Shown piece after piece: positions 31,379 through 43,060 of a stretch of DNA of 64,000 nucleotides. Location of the stretch: contig NC_068939.1 of NCBI RefSeq assembly GCF_016801865.2, forward strand, positions 143,902,756-143,966,755. Direction: 5' to 3'. The first letter of the stretch is position 1; every line of letters begins with the position of its first letter. Source of the stretch: Culex pipiens pallens (Eukaryota > Arthropoda > Insecta > Diptera > Culicidae). The notes under the pieces are model-generated. The model was not told where the DNA came from and ran no database searches. It saw only the letters and a program-made list of their open reading frames with translations. The position numbers were made by a program, and so were the translations under genes.

Positions 31379-32983
31379 TATCGATTGCTGCAATAAATTT
31401 CTACCATTTTTTATATTAATAACTACACAAATTATGCCTAAAATATAACCACATTTTAAGCTATTCTTAAAACTGTTAATCTCGTTATGTGCAACAATAC
31501 AAAGTTAGTTTTGAAATAATTTCCCGTTCCGATTACTTGATTGAAACAAAAATGGGTAATTTTCTACCAATTCACACGAAATCAGGAAAAGTTGCCCCAA
31601 CCCCTCTTCGATGTGTGTGAAACTTTGTCCTCACGCAATTTTAAAATAAAAATTGACTCTTTCGAGGTTATTGTAGATGAGCAATTCTCGCTGAAACCGT
31701 CCCACTAGATGCACATGTCCTCAAATCGTTACGGCAATGTTCTCATTCGATTCAGCGCACCAAAAAACCATTAAAACAACCTTCGAACCAATGAAAATGT
31801 CAGGCGTTAGCCACCTGTTAATAAAAACTTGTATTGAACTATGGATTTTTTTCGAAAAAATGCCCTGATTTGGAGAAATGATATCTCCCAAAATACATTA
31901 CCAAACATCAAAAAGTTATATATCGTTGGAAAGGTATTCGCGAGGGCTTTCTATCGCACTTTGAAAAACATTTCAAAAATTATTTTTTCAATGGTAATTT
32001 TAAGGGTTTTTGAGAAACTTACTCTTAATTTTGAATTTTGACCGTGTTCGCAACCACTTATCATTACGCAACCATTTTCATTTGAAAGATTGGAAGATTT
32101 TACATAAAATCAACTTGAGAAAAGTAGTGTAATGAAATAGTTTTTGTATAGTTATTAACGGATGAAAGAAATTGGTAAAATTTCAGTTAAAAATAACCGA
32201 AGCTCAGACTTCAGAAATGAGCCAAATTTACAGTCAAAACAAAGCAGGATTGTATTTGAGCCGAATATACAGTCATCTGAGGCATATCTGGACATATAGG
32301 ATGAATAGGGACAGCTATTTCAACTATGCTTTCACTCATCAGATCATATAATTAAATTGTTTATGTAAAAACATACATAAACAAACAAATTTCTAAATTT
32401 TATGCTTTTAAATACTCTGAAAACTAATGTCCTTACTTAGACTGTAGTCTCGATTCGCCACATTTCACTGAAGTAATATTTTATGTACCGAATTTGTTTT
32501 GGGAAGGTCTGCTTTATTTGTATAACCTCAATCGTGCACAAAAAAATGCAAAGTTGAAATCAATATTTTTTGATCAAGTTAAAATTTTGTGGGGCTGTTG
32601 AAACAAGCAAAAAACTCGATTTTCGTCCAAATTGGACTACACCCATTTATTTGACACCACTCCAAAGTTTCGCTTTTTTCCAAACAATGTTAAAAACTTT
32701 CATTGACAAACTGCGATATCCCTAAAACCGCAAGCCGTACAATGTCGAGTCAGAGCTCACTAGAAACAGTGTCTTGCGAACCTTCGTGGTGAACGGACAC
32801 TAGAGCTGCGGTATTTTTTACTACCTAAGCTCAGAGTTATTTCAAAACAAAATTCACAGTCTTTTTAAAGACTACCTGAGTTATTTTCCAAAATTCTAAA
32901 CAGTCTTTTCAAGACTAACCCCACCTGAAATTTTGTTGTATTTTACAAACGAAGCCATCTTTTAAGAGAACTTTGCTTGCAAA

Positions 32984-34381
32984 ATGCGTCAAAACAAAGG
33001 TAAACGCAAATCTTCTGAAGATTTGGTCGTTACGTCGGTGAAGCGTTTGAACGCTAAACCGGCTAACGGTAACAGAAAAAGAAAACAGCCTCTTCTGAGG
33101 TCTGATTCTGATTCTGAATGTGAGGTCAATCCTCCAATTCCATTGACAAACAGTTTCGGTGTTTTATCCGAAACTGAAGACATGGAACCTTCTCCTCGTA
33201 CTGAGCCTTCTGCCGTCGAGAAACGAGTAAAGGCTCCGCCAATTGTAGTGACTTCCGTCTCCGATTTGGCCAGCTTTCGAACGCAACTGAAGAATTGCAA
33301 GGAAACTTGCAATTTGAAAGTTTCGTTCCAGCTTGGTCGAAGAGGAGAATGTCGCTTGTTGACGGAATCTTTACAAGATCACCAAACTTTTGTTGGTTAT
33401 TTGAAAAACCACAAACACAATTTCTACACGTATGAGACCAAGAATGCTCGGCCATTCAAGGCGGTCTTGAAAGGTCTCTCCAACGACTTGTCGGTGGATG
33501 AGATCAAAAACGAACTTAAGGTGTTGCTTGGCTTTGCCCCATCCCAAGTAATACCAATGAAGAAAAAATCAAACGGGAATATTTCTCGCTTTGGTTTGAC
33601 TTCACAATTTTATCTGATTCATTTCAACAGAAATGAAATCAACAATTTGAAACTTTTGGACAAAGTACAGTTTTTGTTCCATGTACGGGTAAAGTGGGAG
33701 CATTTTAAGAAACATGGCGGTAATGGCCAGAATCTGACCCAGTGCCGGCGTTGCCAGGCATTCGGTCACGGTACTGATCATTGCGCCATGGTTCCAAAAT
33801 GCATGGTTTGCGGGGATTCTTCTCACGACAAGGACAATTGTCCCGTGAAAGAAGTCACCCAATTTAAATGTGCAAATTGTGGTGGAAATCACAAATCAAA
33901 TTTCTGGGATTGCCCCATCAGAAAAAAGGTTTTGGATTCTCGTGCTAAGCATCAGCCGAAATCCAAACCGAAATTTTCTCAAAGTCAGGTTGTACCTGCA
34001 TCTTTAAATCAAACGTTCGTGCTGTCTCACTCGAACAATTCTAGAAATACCCCTATCGTGGAAAAGTTAGGTAACAACAATGGCATTTCTTATGCTAACG
34101 TCGTTTCGGGTTCATCCACGAATTTTAAATCCTCTACCAATCTTTCTGAAATTGGGCAGGTACCTCAAATCTCATTTGAAAATTTTTCTGCTGGCAACGC
34201 TTTGGGATCTTCTGATCTCGGCGATGTTACGTTTGAAAAAATGACTTTTTTGCAAAACTCACTGTTTGGTTTGATTCAAACAATGAGTAATGCTACATCC
34301 ATGATGGAAGCAATCCAGATTGGATTAAAATTTGCGAATGATGTTGTTCTTACCCTGAAGTTTAATCATGGATCTAAGTAA
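32984..34381 (+). CDS. Juan-like ORF1 (gag-like)
   Basis: 465 residues, intact. The central region is followed by three zinc knuckles: CRRCQAFGHGTDHC, CMVCGDSSHDKDNC, and CANCGGNHKSNFWDC. The C-terminus is Ser/Asn-rich. Binds element RNA in ribonucleoprotein particles (family knowledge). It ends 14 nt inside ORF2, in a different frame. Confidence 0.88.
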   Translation: MRQNKGKRKSSEDLVVTSVKRLNAKPANGNRKRKQPLLRSDSDSECEVNPPIPLTNSFGVLSETEDMEPSPRTEPSAVEKRVKAPPIVVTSVSDLASFRTQLKNCKETCNLKVSFQLGRRGECRLLTESLQDHQTFVGYLKNHKHNFYTYETKNARPFKAVLKGLSNDLSVDEIKNELKVLLGFAPSQVIPMKKKSNGNISRFGLTSQFYLIHFNRNEINNLKLLDKVQFLFHVRVKWEHFKKHGGNGQNLTQCRRCQAFGHGTDHCAMVPKCMVCGDSSHDKDNCPVKEVTQFKCANCGGNHKSNFWDCPIRKKVLDSRAKHQPKSKPKFSQSQVVPASLNQTFVLSHSNNSRNTPIVEKLGNNNGISYANVVSGSSTNFKSSTNLSEIGQVPQISFENFSAGNALGSSDLGDVTFEKMTFLQNSLFGLIQTMSNATSMMEAIQIGLKFANDVVLTLKFNHGSK

Positions 34382-37023
34382 TTCCATCAATATTATGAAT
34401 TTTAATGCTCGCTCTTTAAAAGCGAAAGAAAATGAATTTTTCAACTTTTTACGAGTTCATAACGTGCATGTTGCTGTTATAACCGAAACATTTTTGAAAA
34501 CTGGCACTTATTTGAAAAGTGATCCAGATTATAAAGTTATAACTAATAACCGAATGAATCGAAATGGCGGTGGAGTTGCAATAGTTATCCACCGTAGTAT
34601 GACTTATAGCACGTTACGTGACTTTAAGTTAAAAGTTATTGAAAGTTTGGGCATTGAACTTGAAACTTCTTTTGGGAAAATTATGATTGCAACTGCATAC
34701 TTGCCTTTCCAATGCACTGGGGAAAATAAAAATTATCTTAAAGGGGATTTGAATAAACTTACTCGGCATAGATCTCGATTTTTGATCATCGGTGATTTTA
34801 ATGCCAAACACCAATCTTGGAATAATTCAAAAGTAAATTCCAACGGTAAAATTCTGTTCAGAGATTGCACTTCTGGTCTTTATTCGGTTTTATACCCGAA
34901 TGGGCCAACTTGCTTTTCTTCTGTTAGAAATCCATCAACAATTGATTTGGTTTTGACAAATCAAAGTCAGTATTGTGGTCCTTTAGTGACTCATGCTGAT
35001 TTTGATTCTGATCACCTTCCAGTAACTTTTTCACTTTCTCATGAAGCAGTTACCAGACCCAATAGTTCTGTGTTTAATTACCACAAAGCTAATTGGGACA
35101 GGTATCAGCATCATATTGAGAATAATTTGAATCATGATTTTGTTTTAGAAACCAAAGCTGATATTGATTCAGCCTTGGAATCTTTAACTAATGCAATTTT
35201 GGATGCTAGGAATATTGCTATTCCTAAAGTCCAAGTCAAATTTGATTCTCCCATTATTGATGACGATCTTCAGCTTCTGATTCGTCTGAAAAATGTTCGC
35301 CGAAGACAGTATCAACGTTCTCGTGATCCTGCACTGAAGCGTATTCAAAAAGATTTGCAAAAGGTTATTGACCACAGATTCACTCTCCTGCGAAATGAAA
35401 AGTTCGCAAGAGATGTCGAACAAATTAAACCTTATTCCAAACCTTTTTGGAAACTTTCAAAGGTTCTTAAGAAACCTCAAAAACCAATCCCTTCTTTAAA
35501 AGATGGTGATAATATTCTATTAACTAATGGGGAAAAAGCTCAAAAACTTGCTCAGCAGTTTGAGAGTGCTCATAATTTCAACTTGAATGTTTTGAGTCCT
35601 ATTGAAAATCAAATTTCAATAGAATTTCAGAATATTGTTGAACAAGAATTTTCATCAGATGAAGTTTTTAATACGGATCTGAATGAAATAAAATCTATTA
35701 TCAAAAAATTTAAAAATATGAAAGCGGTGAGGATGGCATTTTTTACATTTTAATTAAAAAATTACCAGAAGCAACTTTAAGTAGCTTGGTCAAAATTTTC
35801 AACAAATGTTTTGATTTGGCATATTTTCCCAGTAGTTGGAAAAATGCCAAAGTAATTCCGATTTTGAAACCGGATAAAAATCCTGCTGAAGCCTCAAGCT
35901 ATCGGCCCATTAGTTTGCTTTCATCTATTAGTAAATTATTCGAAAGAATAATTCTTAATAGAATGATGACGCACATTAATGAAAATTCAATTTTCGCTGA
36001 TGAGCAGTTTGGATTTCGCCTTGGGCATTCAACTACTCATCAGTTGTTGAGAGTTTCAAATTTAATTCGAAGCAACAAATCTGAGGGCTATTCTACTGGC
36101 GCTGCTCTTCTAGACATAGAAAAAGCATTTGACAGTGTTTGGCATAAAGGTTTGATTGCGAAATTGAAAAGGTTTAATTTTCCGATTTATATCGTGAAAA
36201 TTATTCAAAATTATTTGACGGATCGTACTCTGCAGGTATGTTATCAGAATAGCAAATCTGATCAACTACCTGTACGTGCTGGCGTCCCTCAAGGAAGCAT
36301 TTTGGGTCCAATTTTATACAATATTTTTACTTCTGACTTGCCTGATTTGCCCCAGGATGTCAGAAATCACTTTTTGCTGATGACACAAGCATCTCCGCCA
36401 AAGGCAGAAGCCTTCGTGTCATCACAAGAAGATTACAAAAAAGCTTGGATATTTTCAATTCTTATTTGAAAGAATGGAAAATTACTCCAAATGCTGCAAA
36501 AACTCAACTTATTATTTTCCCTCACAAACCAAGGGCTGATTTTCTTAAACCAAAAAGTCATCACATTATAAAGATGAATGAGGTAAATTTAAAGTGGGAG
36601 GATCAAGTGAAATATCTTGGACTTGCTTTTGACAAAAACCTTACTTACAAGGATCACATTGAAAGTATCCAGGTTAAATGTAACAAATATATTAAATGTT
36701 TGTATCCACTTATAAACAGGAATTCTAGACTTTGTCTCAAGAATAAACTGTTAATTTATAAACAAATTTTCAGACCTGCCATGCTTTATGCTGTGCCGAT
36801 CTGGACAAGCTGTTGCTTAACCAGGAAGAAAAAACTTCAGAGGATTCAGAACAAAATTCTGAAAATGATTCTGAAACTTCCTCCCTGGTTCAGCACCAGT
36901 GAACTTCATCAATTAGCCGAAGTTGACACTTTGGATGTTATGTCCAATAAGATAATTGATGCATTTCGACAAAAATCATTGCAGTCTTCAGCTGCATTGA
37001 TCCGCTCTTTATATAGTTTATAA
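34368..37023 (+). pseudogene. Juan-like ORF2 (endonuclease, reverse transcriptase), two frameshifts
   Basis: N-terminal endonuclease starts MDLSNSINIMNFNARSLK and contains ITETFL, IIGDFNAKHQSW and SDHLP. The frame breaks near 35728 by loss of one base. Reverse transcriptase continues from about 35760 (SYRPISLLSSISKLFERI, AALLDIEKAFDSVWHKG, VPQGSILGPILYNIF). A second one-base shift near 36350-36370 moves the catalytic FADD motif into another frame, which runs on to 37023 (KYLGLAFDKNLTYKDHI). This copy cannot make an intact ORF2 protein if the sequence is correct. Confidence 0.85.
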
Positions 37024-37708
37024 GTTAGTTTTAAGGTATCCCTTTTCCCTTTTGTACATGTAGGACCTCCTACATTTGAAATCACTGAATAGCGAAAGCT
37101 ACAATATTTCATGAATAAATGAAAGTTGCTAGTATTTAAAATTGAGGTGAAAAGTCATCGTTTGTGATTGGACACTCAATAATATTTTAACTGAATGAAT
37201 GTACATGGAAAAGAAATTTAAATAAATATAAACTTAAAAAAAAAAAAAGCTCACTAGAAAGATTATTAGACGGAGAATTCATAGGAACTTTTTTCAATGT
37301 ATTAATGCTGGGCAAATGGAAATTTTATACTTGGTTTTCATATTGAGAGTAATTAAAATTAAAGTTAAATGAATCCCATTTTTTACATAGAATAGAGAAG
37401 AGCGGGGCAAAGGTACACACCTAGTGACAATCATTCTGTCACCGATGACCATAAAATATTTTTGATTCGTTGTATATACCAAATGGTACCCTTATCACTT
37501 GCCTTCAAAACGTAGTACTAGGATTTACCTCAAATCGCTTTTATGTCGAGAACCAGGCAATTACCCTAAAAAATTAAGTGCGTAGCTTTGCCCCGTGTGT
37601 GGGGTAAAGGGATTTTTCAGGGAAATTTATCGTAAATTGACTTGTGTCTTATGAAAGGGAGTAGTTCGATTTAGACGAAAATCGAGTTTTTTGCTTGTTT
37701 TTATGGTA

Positions 37709-37878
37709 GGGACCATCCATAAACCACGTGGACACTTTAGGGGGGGTGGGGGGGTTTGGCGATTGTCCACGATCCATACAAAAAAGTTTTTTTTTTGTAT
37801 GGACAATTGTCCACGAGGGGAGGGGGGGGGGGGTAACAGATTCCCAAAAAAGTGTCCACGTGGTTTATGGATGGTCCC
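37709..37878. mobile_element. MITE of the GGGACCAT family, copy 2
   Basis: 170 bp with ends gggaccatccataaaccacg and its near-perfect complement, inner poly-G tracts, and GTA on both flanks. Lies in the right arm of the foldback element; the left arm has no insertion at the matching place. Confidence 0.75.
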
Positions 37879-38869
37879 GTATCAACAGCCCCACAAAATT
37901 TTAACTTGATCAAAAAATATTGATTTCAACTTTGCACTTTTTTGTGCACGATTGAGGTTATACAAATAAAGCAGACCTTCCCAAAACAAATTCTGTACAT
38001 AAAATATTACTTCAGTGAAATGTGGCGAATCGAGACTACAGTCTAAGTAAGGACATTAGTTTTCAGAGTACTTAAAAGCATAAAATTTAGAAATTTGTTT
38101 GTTTATGTATGTTTTTACATAAAAAATTTAAAAATATGATCTGATGTCCCTATTCATCCTATATGCCCAGATATGCCTCAGATGACTGTACCTTCGGCTC
38201 AAATACAATCCTGCTTTGTTTTGACTGTAAATTTGGCTCATTTCTAAAGTCTGAGCTTCGGTTATTTTTAACTGAAATTTTACCAATTTCTTTCATCCGT
38301 TAATAACTATGCGAAAACTATTTCATTACACTACTTTTCTCAAGTTGATTTTATGCAAAATCTTCCAATCTTTCGAATGAAAATGGTTGCGTAATGATAA
38401 GTGGTTGCGAACACGGTCAAAATTCAAAATTAAGAGTAAGTTTCTCAAAAACCCCTAAAATTTCCATTGAAAAAATAATTTTTGAAATGTTTTTCAAAGT
38501 GCGATAAAAAGCCCTTGCGATTACCTTTCCAACGATATATAACTTTTTGATGTTTGGTAATGTATTTTGGGAGATATCATTTCTCCAAATTAGGGCATTT
38601 TTTCGAAAAAATCCATAGTTCAATACAAGTTTTTATTAACAGGTGGCTAACGCCTGACATTTTCATTGGTTCGAAGGTTGTTTTAATGGTTTTTTGGTGC
38701 GCTGAATCGAATGAGAACATTGCCGTAACGATTTGAGAACATGTGCATCTAGTGGGACGGTTTCAGCGAGAATTGCTCAGATCAGAAAAGCACATTAAAT
38801 TTTCCTCAAAATGACATGTTCAAAATTTGTTTACAGTTAAATAACGAAAAATTGCAGTGTTTTAAAAAC

Positions 38870-39135
38870 TTTTTTACTGTTTTTTTTTTTTCAATGAAAA
38901 ACGATTAGGAATCGAGCGTACAATTTTATAAAAATGTCCCTTTGACGCCAAATTTCCATCTCATCACCTTTTCCGGCTGCAAATTATTGAAAAACAAATC
39001 TTTACTCAAAAATGCAAGAGGACGTACCGCCACACTGTCACGAGGTATCGTGATCAGGGACAAAAGTAACCCCTTAGGACAAAGTTTCACTCTGGTCGGG
39101 GCAACTGCTGTGTGAGTTGGTGGAGAATGAAAAAA
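38870..39135 (+). repeat. Dispersed repeat R3, copy 2
   Basis: tgtccctttgacgccaaatt ... ggtcggggcaactgctgtg, as at 6290-6640 and 52740-53025. 39136-39590 shows nothing recognisable. Confidence 0.55.
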
Positions 39136-39639
39136 GAAACAAGTTTCAAGCCCTCTAACATTTTTCGTTACTGAACCGTTTAAAAAAATCGTGGGAGATT
39201 TATAAGCCCAGAAGGTTATTTTATTTTTCATTCATAACAAAAAATTTCATTTTGATGTTTCGTTTTTTCGGAACTGCAATTTTTTACTAACTTTGCAGAG
39301 TTATTTTTTATCGTTTTATGTGGTTGTAGAGTACACAATTATAAAAAAAATGCTTGTTAGCTTCACATGTTATTGCAATTTCACGAAATATTAACGAATA
39401 ACTTGGGTTGGGTTCATTAGACATGTGTTGCTCTAATTTACATGAGACATGAGCCATGTGTTGCTCTAATTTAAACGGTTACCCTCCTTCTGGGTCAAAA
39501 ACTCAAAATTACTGCGAAAGTTTTAGTTTAGTTTTTCATTGCCTGCTCAATGATGAATTGCATGATAGTTAAGGCCGTAGAAGGTGTCTTTCACATTGGA
39601 CCCAGTGTAAATGATTCCGGGTCCCAGTAAAATGCTTCC

Positions 39640-40393
39640 TACCCCCCCCCCCCTAGCCCCATTTAAAAATAGAATAACCAATGCAACACTCAAAGCCTTA
39701 AAATCAACACCCCCCCCCCATTGGCGACCCACAATGCACCGATCGGCACGCTTCCTATCATAGCAACCATCCCTCAATAACACTATACTTCAAAACCCCC
39801 TCCCCCCCCACAAATAAGAGATCTGCAATTGGTAAAACACCCCCATAGCTACCAATCGTCAACACCTAAAAAATAGTGACACCCCCCTTATTACCCAAAA
39901 CCATCTACTCCACATTTCCATCAACCCAACATCCCTGTCCCTCTGAAATACAAGATAACCCCCCATCCGAGCATCACCCTCCCTAAAAATCACAAATCTA
40001 CCAACTATCATTACCAATCTGTATGCAAATGGCTCGCCGCACAACACTGTCCAATCAAATCTATTCCAACTAAATTAAATCAACCTTTCCTCCCTCATAC
40101 AATCAAAACACCCCCAAAAACCCCCATCCCCCCCTATACCAAAAACCAACCTTCCTCCATACAATTAATCCCTATCATCCACCCATACAAACCCCTAACA
40201 CATAATCTTACTCACGCCCCCCCCAACCCCCCAACCCTCTTATCACACCTACACAATTACCTATTAAATTTCTCCTACCCTCCCTAAATTTATGTCTCCC
40301 CCTTAAAACCTATAAACCTTATCTTTCTATAACTTACCTTCAATTACCCTACACTTCTATCCGTTGTCATCTCCGGCCATATACATCTAATAA
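39640..40393. other. C-rich, nearly G-free block
   Basis: Begins with poly-C runs. Direct count gives two G in the 240 bases 40081-40320, while C and A remain frequent. No reading frame or known repeat is seen. It ends abruptly where exon 1 of GrB-3 becomes recognisable. May be genuine low-complexity DNA or a consensus artefact. Confidence 0.6.
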
Positions 40394-41729
40394 ATTCACA
40401 CTCTGGCAGGGCTGGCGATTTGCGCCCAGGTCAATTTCATTGTAGGAACTAAGGTGTCTACCGGTGTTGTCAGTAAGAAGGTTTTAGGTGGTTGAAGGTT
40501 TCTTTTATTCATAACTGTATGGAATTTTCAGCGGAACAGCTATATTTTACATTTAACTTTTGTGGTACTATCTGCTTCTTTGTGATCGCTTACCGTTGGA
40601 GAAAAATTATGATGTATTGGAGAAAACAAGAGGACATTTTTCTGCGACCACCATACAAGCCATATGGGATAAGCTTGAGAGTGAAAATCGGAGTAACTGG
40701 AATATCTCTAATAGCACTGTCTTTCGGTAAATATAGTTGAAATGAAAGTTTGCATTTAAATCAATCTCTCTTTCTAGCTGAAGACATACTCCACATACTA
40801 TCATCAATGAAGGTCAATCAGGATTATATTGATTTTTGTAATATCACTGAACCATTCTGGACGATTTTCTACACCAGAGAACATCGTAAAGTATTTGATT
40901 ATGTTCCTTACAATTGGCCCATGGCACTGCTTGTGGAGTTCACTCACAAGGTGTATTTGTTTGTATGGTCATTCATGGATGTTTTTATCGCAGTAATAAG
41001 CATAGGTCTACTGACAAGATTCGAGCAATTGTACAGCAGAATCGAGCATTTGAAAGGAAAATCAATGTCCGAGGCTTTTTGGGCCGAAGTGCGTAGGGAT
41101 TACATGCAGATTTCCAACCTGGTAGCTTACATGGACCGAGTGCTCTCTCCAATGATACTAATCACGTGTGCTTCGGATGTTTACTTCATAACTTACCAGC
41201 TGTACAAATCCATTCAGTAGGTGTTTGCTAAAAGATAGGCGGCACAATTTTTGTATCGATTTAATCCTTAGATTGAAACTCACTTCGGGAACAACCTTCT
41301 ACTATCGATTCTCGCTAGTGTTCCTCATCTTCAGAGTCCTGGTAATGCTGCTCACATCATCACACGTCTACGTTGCCTCTCGCAAACCATTGGAGATTTT
41401 GCGAGCCGTTCCCATGAGTTCCTGGACCATCAGTGTAATTAAAACTAGAATTTTAAGGAATATCTTCACTATTTTTCACATTCCTTCGTATTTCAGGTGC
41501 AACGGTTCACCAATGAAATTTTGAACATCGATAGTGTCCTGTCAGGTCACAAATTCTTTTTTCTCAAGCGAAGAATCATTTTGGCGGTAAGTTTGAGTCC
41601 ATTCCACAGTTGACAGAACTTACGCCTCCCTTTCCCCCCTATCAGATGGCCGGAACGTTGATTACGTACGAACTGGTGATGCTCAGCCAAGTGAAGGCAA
41701 CGGACAGCGAGATCCAGTGCGAGGATTGA
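40394..41729 (+). CDS. Gustatory receptor, GrB-type, 5'-incomplete (GrB-3)
   Basis: The 3' part of exon 1 is at 40394-40472 (LAICAQVNFIV against IFICTQINLTV in GrB-1). Exons 40532-40726, 40778-41216, 41272-41434, 41497-41586 and 41646-41729 are intact, with the lengths and phases of GrB (last exon 84 nt). C-terminus AGTLITYELVMLSQ. The N-terminal ~55 residues, including the family signature, are absent and replaced by the C-rich block. Poly(A) signal at 41821. More diverged from GrB-1/2 than these are from each other. Either a broken gene or a gene whose first exon is lost in the assembly. Confidence 0.8.
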
Positions 41730-41820
41730 TTCGTTTGAAATCAGCACTGATGGCACACAACTAGAAAGCAAACATTCCCGGAATTTTGAGAAAGATCCCC
41801 AATTTTACAGAATTCATCCC

Positions 41821-41826
41821 AATAAA
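41821..41826 (+). promoter_or_regulatory. Poly(A) signal of GrB-3
   Basis: AATAAA about 92 nt after the stop codon of GrB-3. Confidence 0.5.
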
Positions 41827-42179
41827 AAACCATTTATCGTGCTGACGTGTGTCCACCATAGCGAAAATTCCATCCCTCGGATTCCCGCTGAACTAATCAC
41901 AAACCACTCAACCCTGGACTTCCGAAGCCCCTTGATTGTCATCCTCGATTACTTCCTGGCGTGTTGGGCTGCCAAAGTTAATTTCCCCCCTCCGGTTCGG
42001 CCAGGCGTGTAAAACTGTGGTCGTGTTGATGTTTTCCTGCTATACTTTCGATTTCTTTTTTTGAGCTAGGGTGTTTCAAAACACAAGGAGTATTTGGGCT
42101 AATTTTGTATTTTTTTTTTCGTTGCATTGATAATAAATGTTGTTTTTGATTATTCTAAAAGTGACAAACAGTTCAATTT

Positions 42180-42680
42180 TGTTGCCTTCCTCGCTTTACT
42201 GGGGAAAGGCAATACAATCACTCGAAAAATGAACTTTTCAATTCGACCTCCTAGACCTACCTTCATGTATACCTATCGACTCAGAATCAAATTCTGAGCA
42301 AATGTCTGTGTGTGTGTGGTGGGATGTTGATCAAAAAATTGTCACTCGATTATCTTGAGACTGGCTGAACCGATTTTGCCCGTTTTGGCCTCATTCGATC
42401 CGTCTTGGGTTCCCATAAGTCGCTATAAAAAATAGTACAGTTTAGTTAAGTACTTCAAAAGATATGCTAAAAAAAGATTTTGACTAAAGTTTGGAAGATT
42501 GTAAAAAGGGTGGTTTTTGTAAGAAAACCTTTCCAACGCATCCAAGACATTGAAGATCTGACAACCCTATCAAAAGTTATAAGCACTTAAGTGTTATTTA
42601 TGCACTTTTTGGAGGCCGGATCTCATAAATTTTGATGAAAACGTTGTGAAAAAATTTGTATCCTTCAAAAGGAGACTCTT
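42180..42680 (-). repeat. Repeat R1, copy 3
   Basis: gccttcctcgctttactggg, then tatcgactcagaatcaaatt and a tgtgtgtg run; reverse orientation relative to 2195-2925 and 43655-45003. The stretch 41830-42180 shows nothing recognisable. Confidence 0.55.
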
Positions 42681-43060
42681 GCCTTCCATGACCACCCTAC
42701 CAGCATTCCCCAGTGAGGACACATTCCACGGTGAAGCTTTCGGATCATGCTGACGCTGCATCTTGCCGAGGCGGCCACTTTTTGGACGGCAACATTGTCT
42801 TCGTCGTCTGGCTGATAAACAGGACCTTCATTTGGAGTGCATCCAAACCACAAGGTCGTTATGTTTTATTTTTCATTACTCATCCCCATCCCCAAGAACC
42901 AAAGTCCAAGGGCCAATGATGCAGCGAAATACCGTTTCGACGATAAAATATTACCCTTTTATGGGAGATACTTGCGCCCAAAGTTATTTGCCCCGCAGGT
43001 TTACCGCCACAGTTGGTTCGGTTGGGCCGTTTCCGGAGGTTGTTCTTTCATTTGAAGAAA

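Larger units (their letters stand above)
18391..31400 (+). repeat. Segmental duplication, unit 2
   Basis: Second copy of the unit starting at about 10020, in the same order: protease exon 1 copy, upstream flank, GrA-2, GrB-2. It is longer because of the 5.7 kb TA-flanked insertion (18862-24536), a SINE (24882-25281) and inverted-repeat elements at 25544-27565. Coding exons have the same lengths in both units. Confidence 0.75.
32767..37247 (+). mobile_element. Juan-like non-LTR retrotransposon (Jockey group)
   Basis: 4.48 kb, flanked by the 13-bp direct repeat AGCTCACTAGAAA (32754-32766 and 37248-37260). It starts CAGTGTCTTGCG, has a 217-nt 5' UTR, two ORFs overlapping by 14 nt, and a short 3' UTR with AATAAA (37221-37226) and an A tail. 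The intact 5' end and exact target duplication mean a full-length insertion. Size, ORF layout and three-knuckle ORF1 fit Juan elements of mosquitoes. Confidence 0.88.
31679..38778. mobile_element. Foldback-type element with ~1 kb inverted arms
   Basis: Left arm 31679-32640 and right arm 37661-38778 are reverse complements, starting gagcaattctcgctgaaacc. The whole is flanked by AGAT (31675-31678, 38779-38782). The right arm contains a MITE (37709-37878). The loop contains a complete Juan-like retrotransposon (32767-37247); without both insertions the element would be about 2.45 kb and noncoding. Left of it, 31545-31640 is a reversed copy of repeat R3. Confidence 0.8.

Noticed and set aside
31841..32041. 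66-residue frame, repeated in reverse at 38417-38623
   Set aside because: The two are the arms of the foldback element; the similarity follows from the inverted repeat, and no gene structure supports a protein.
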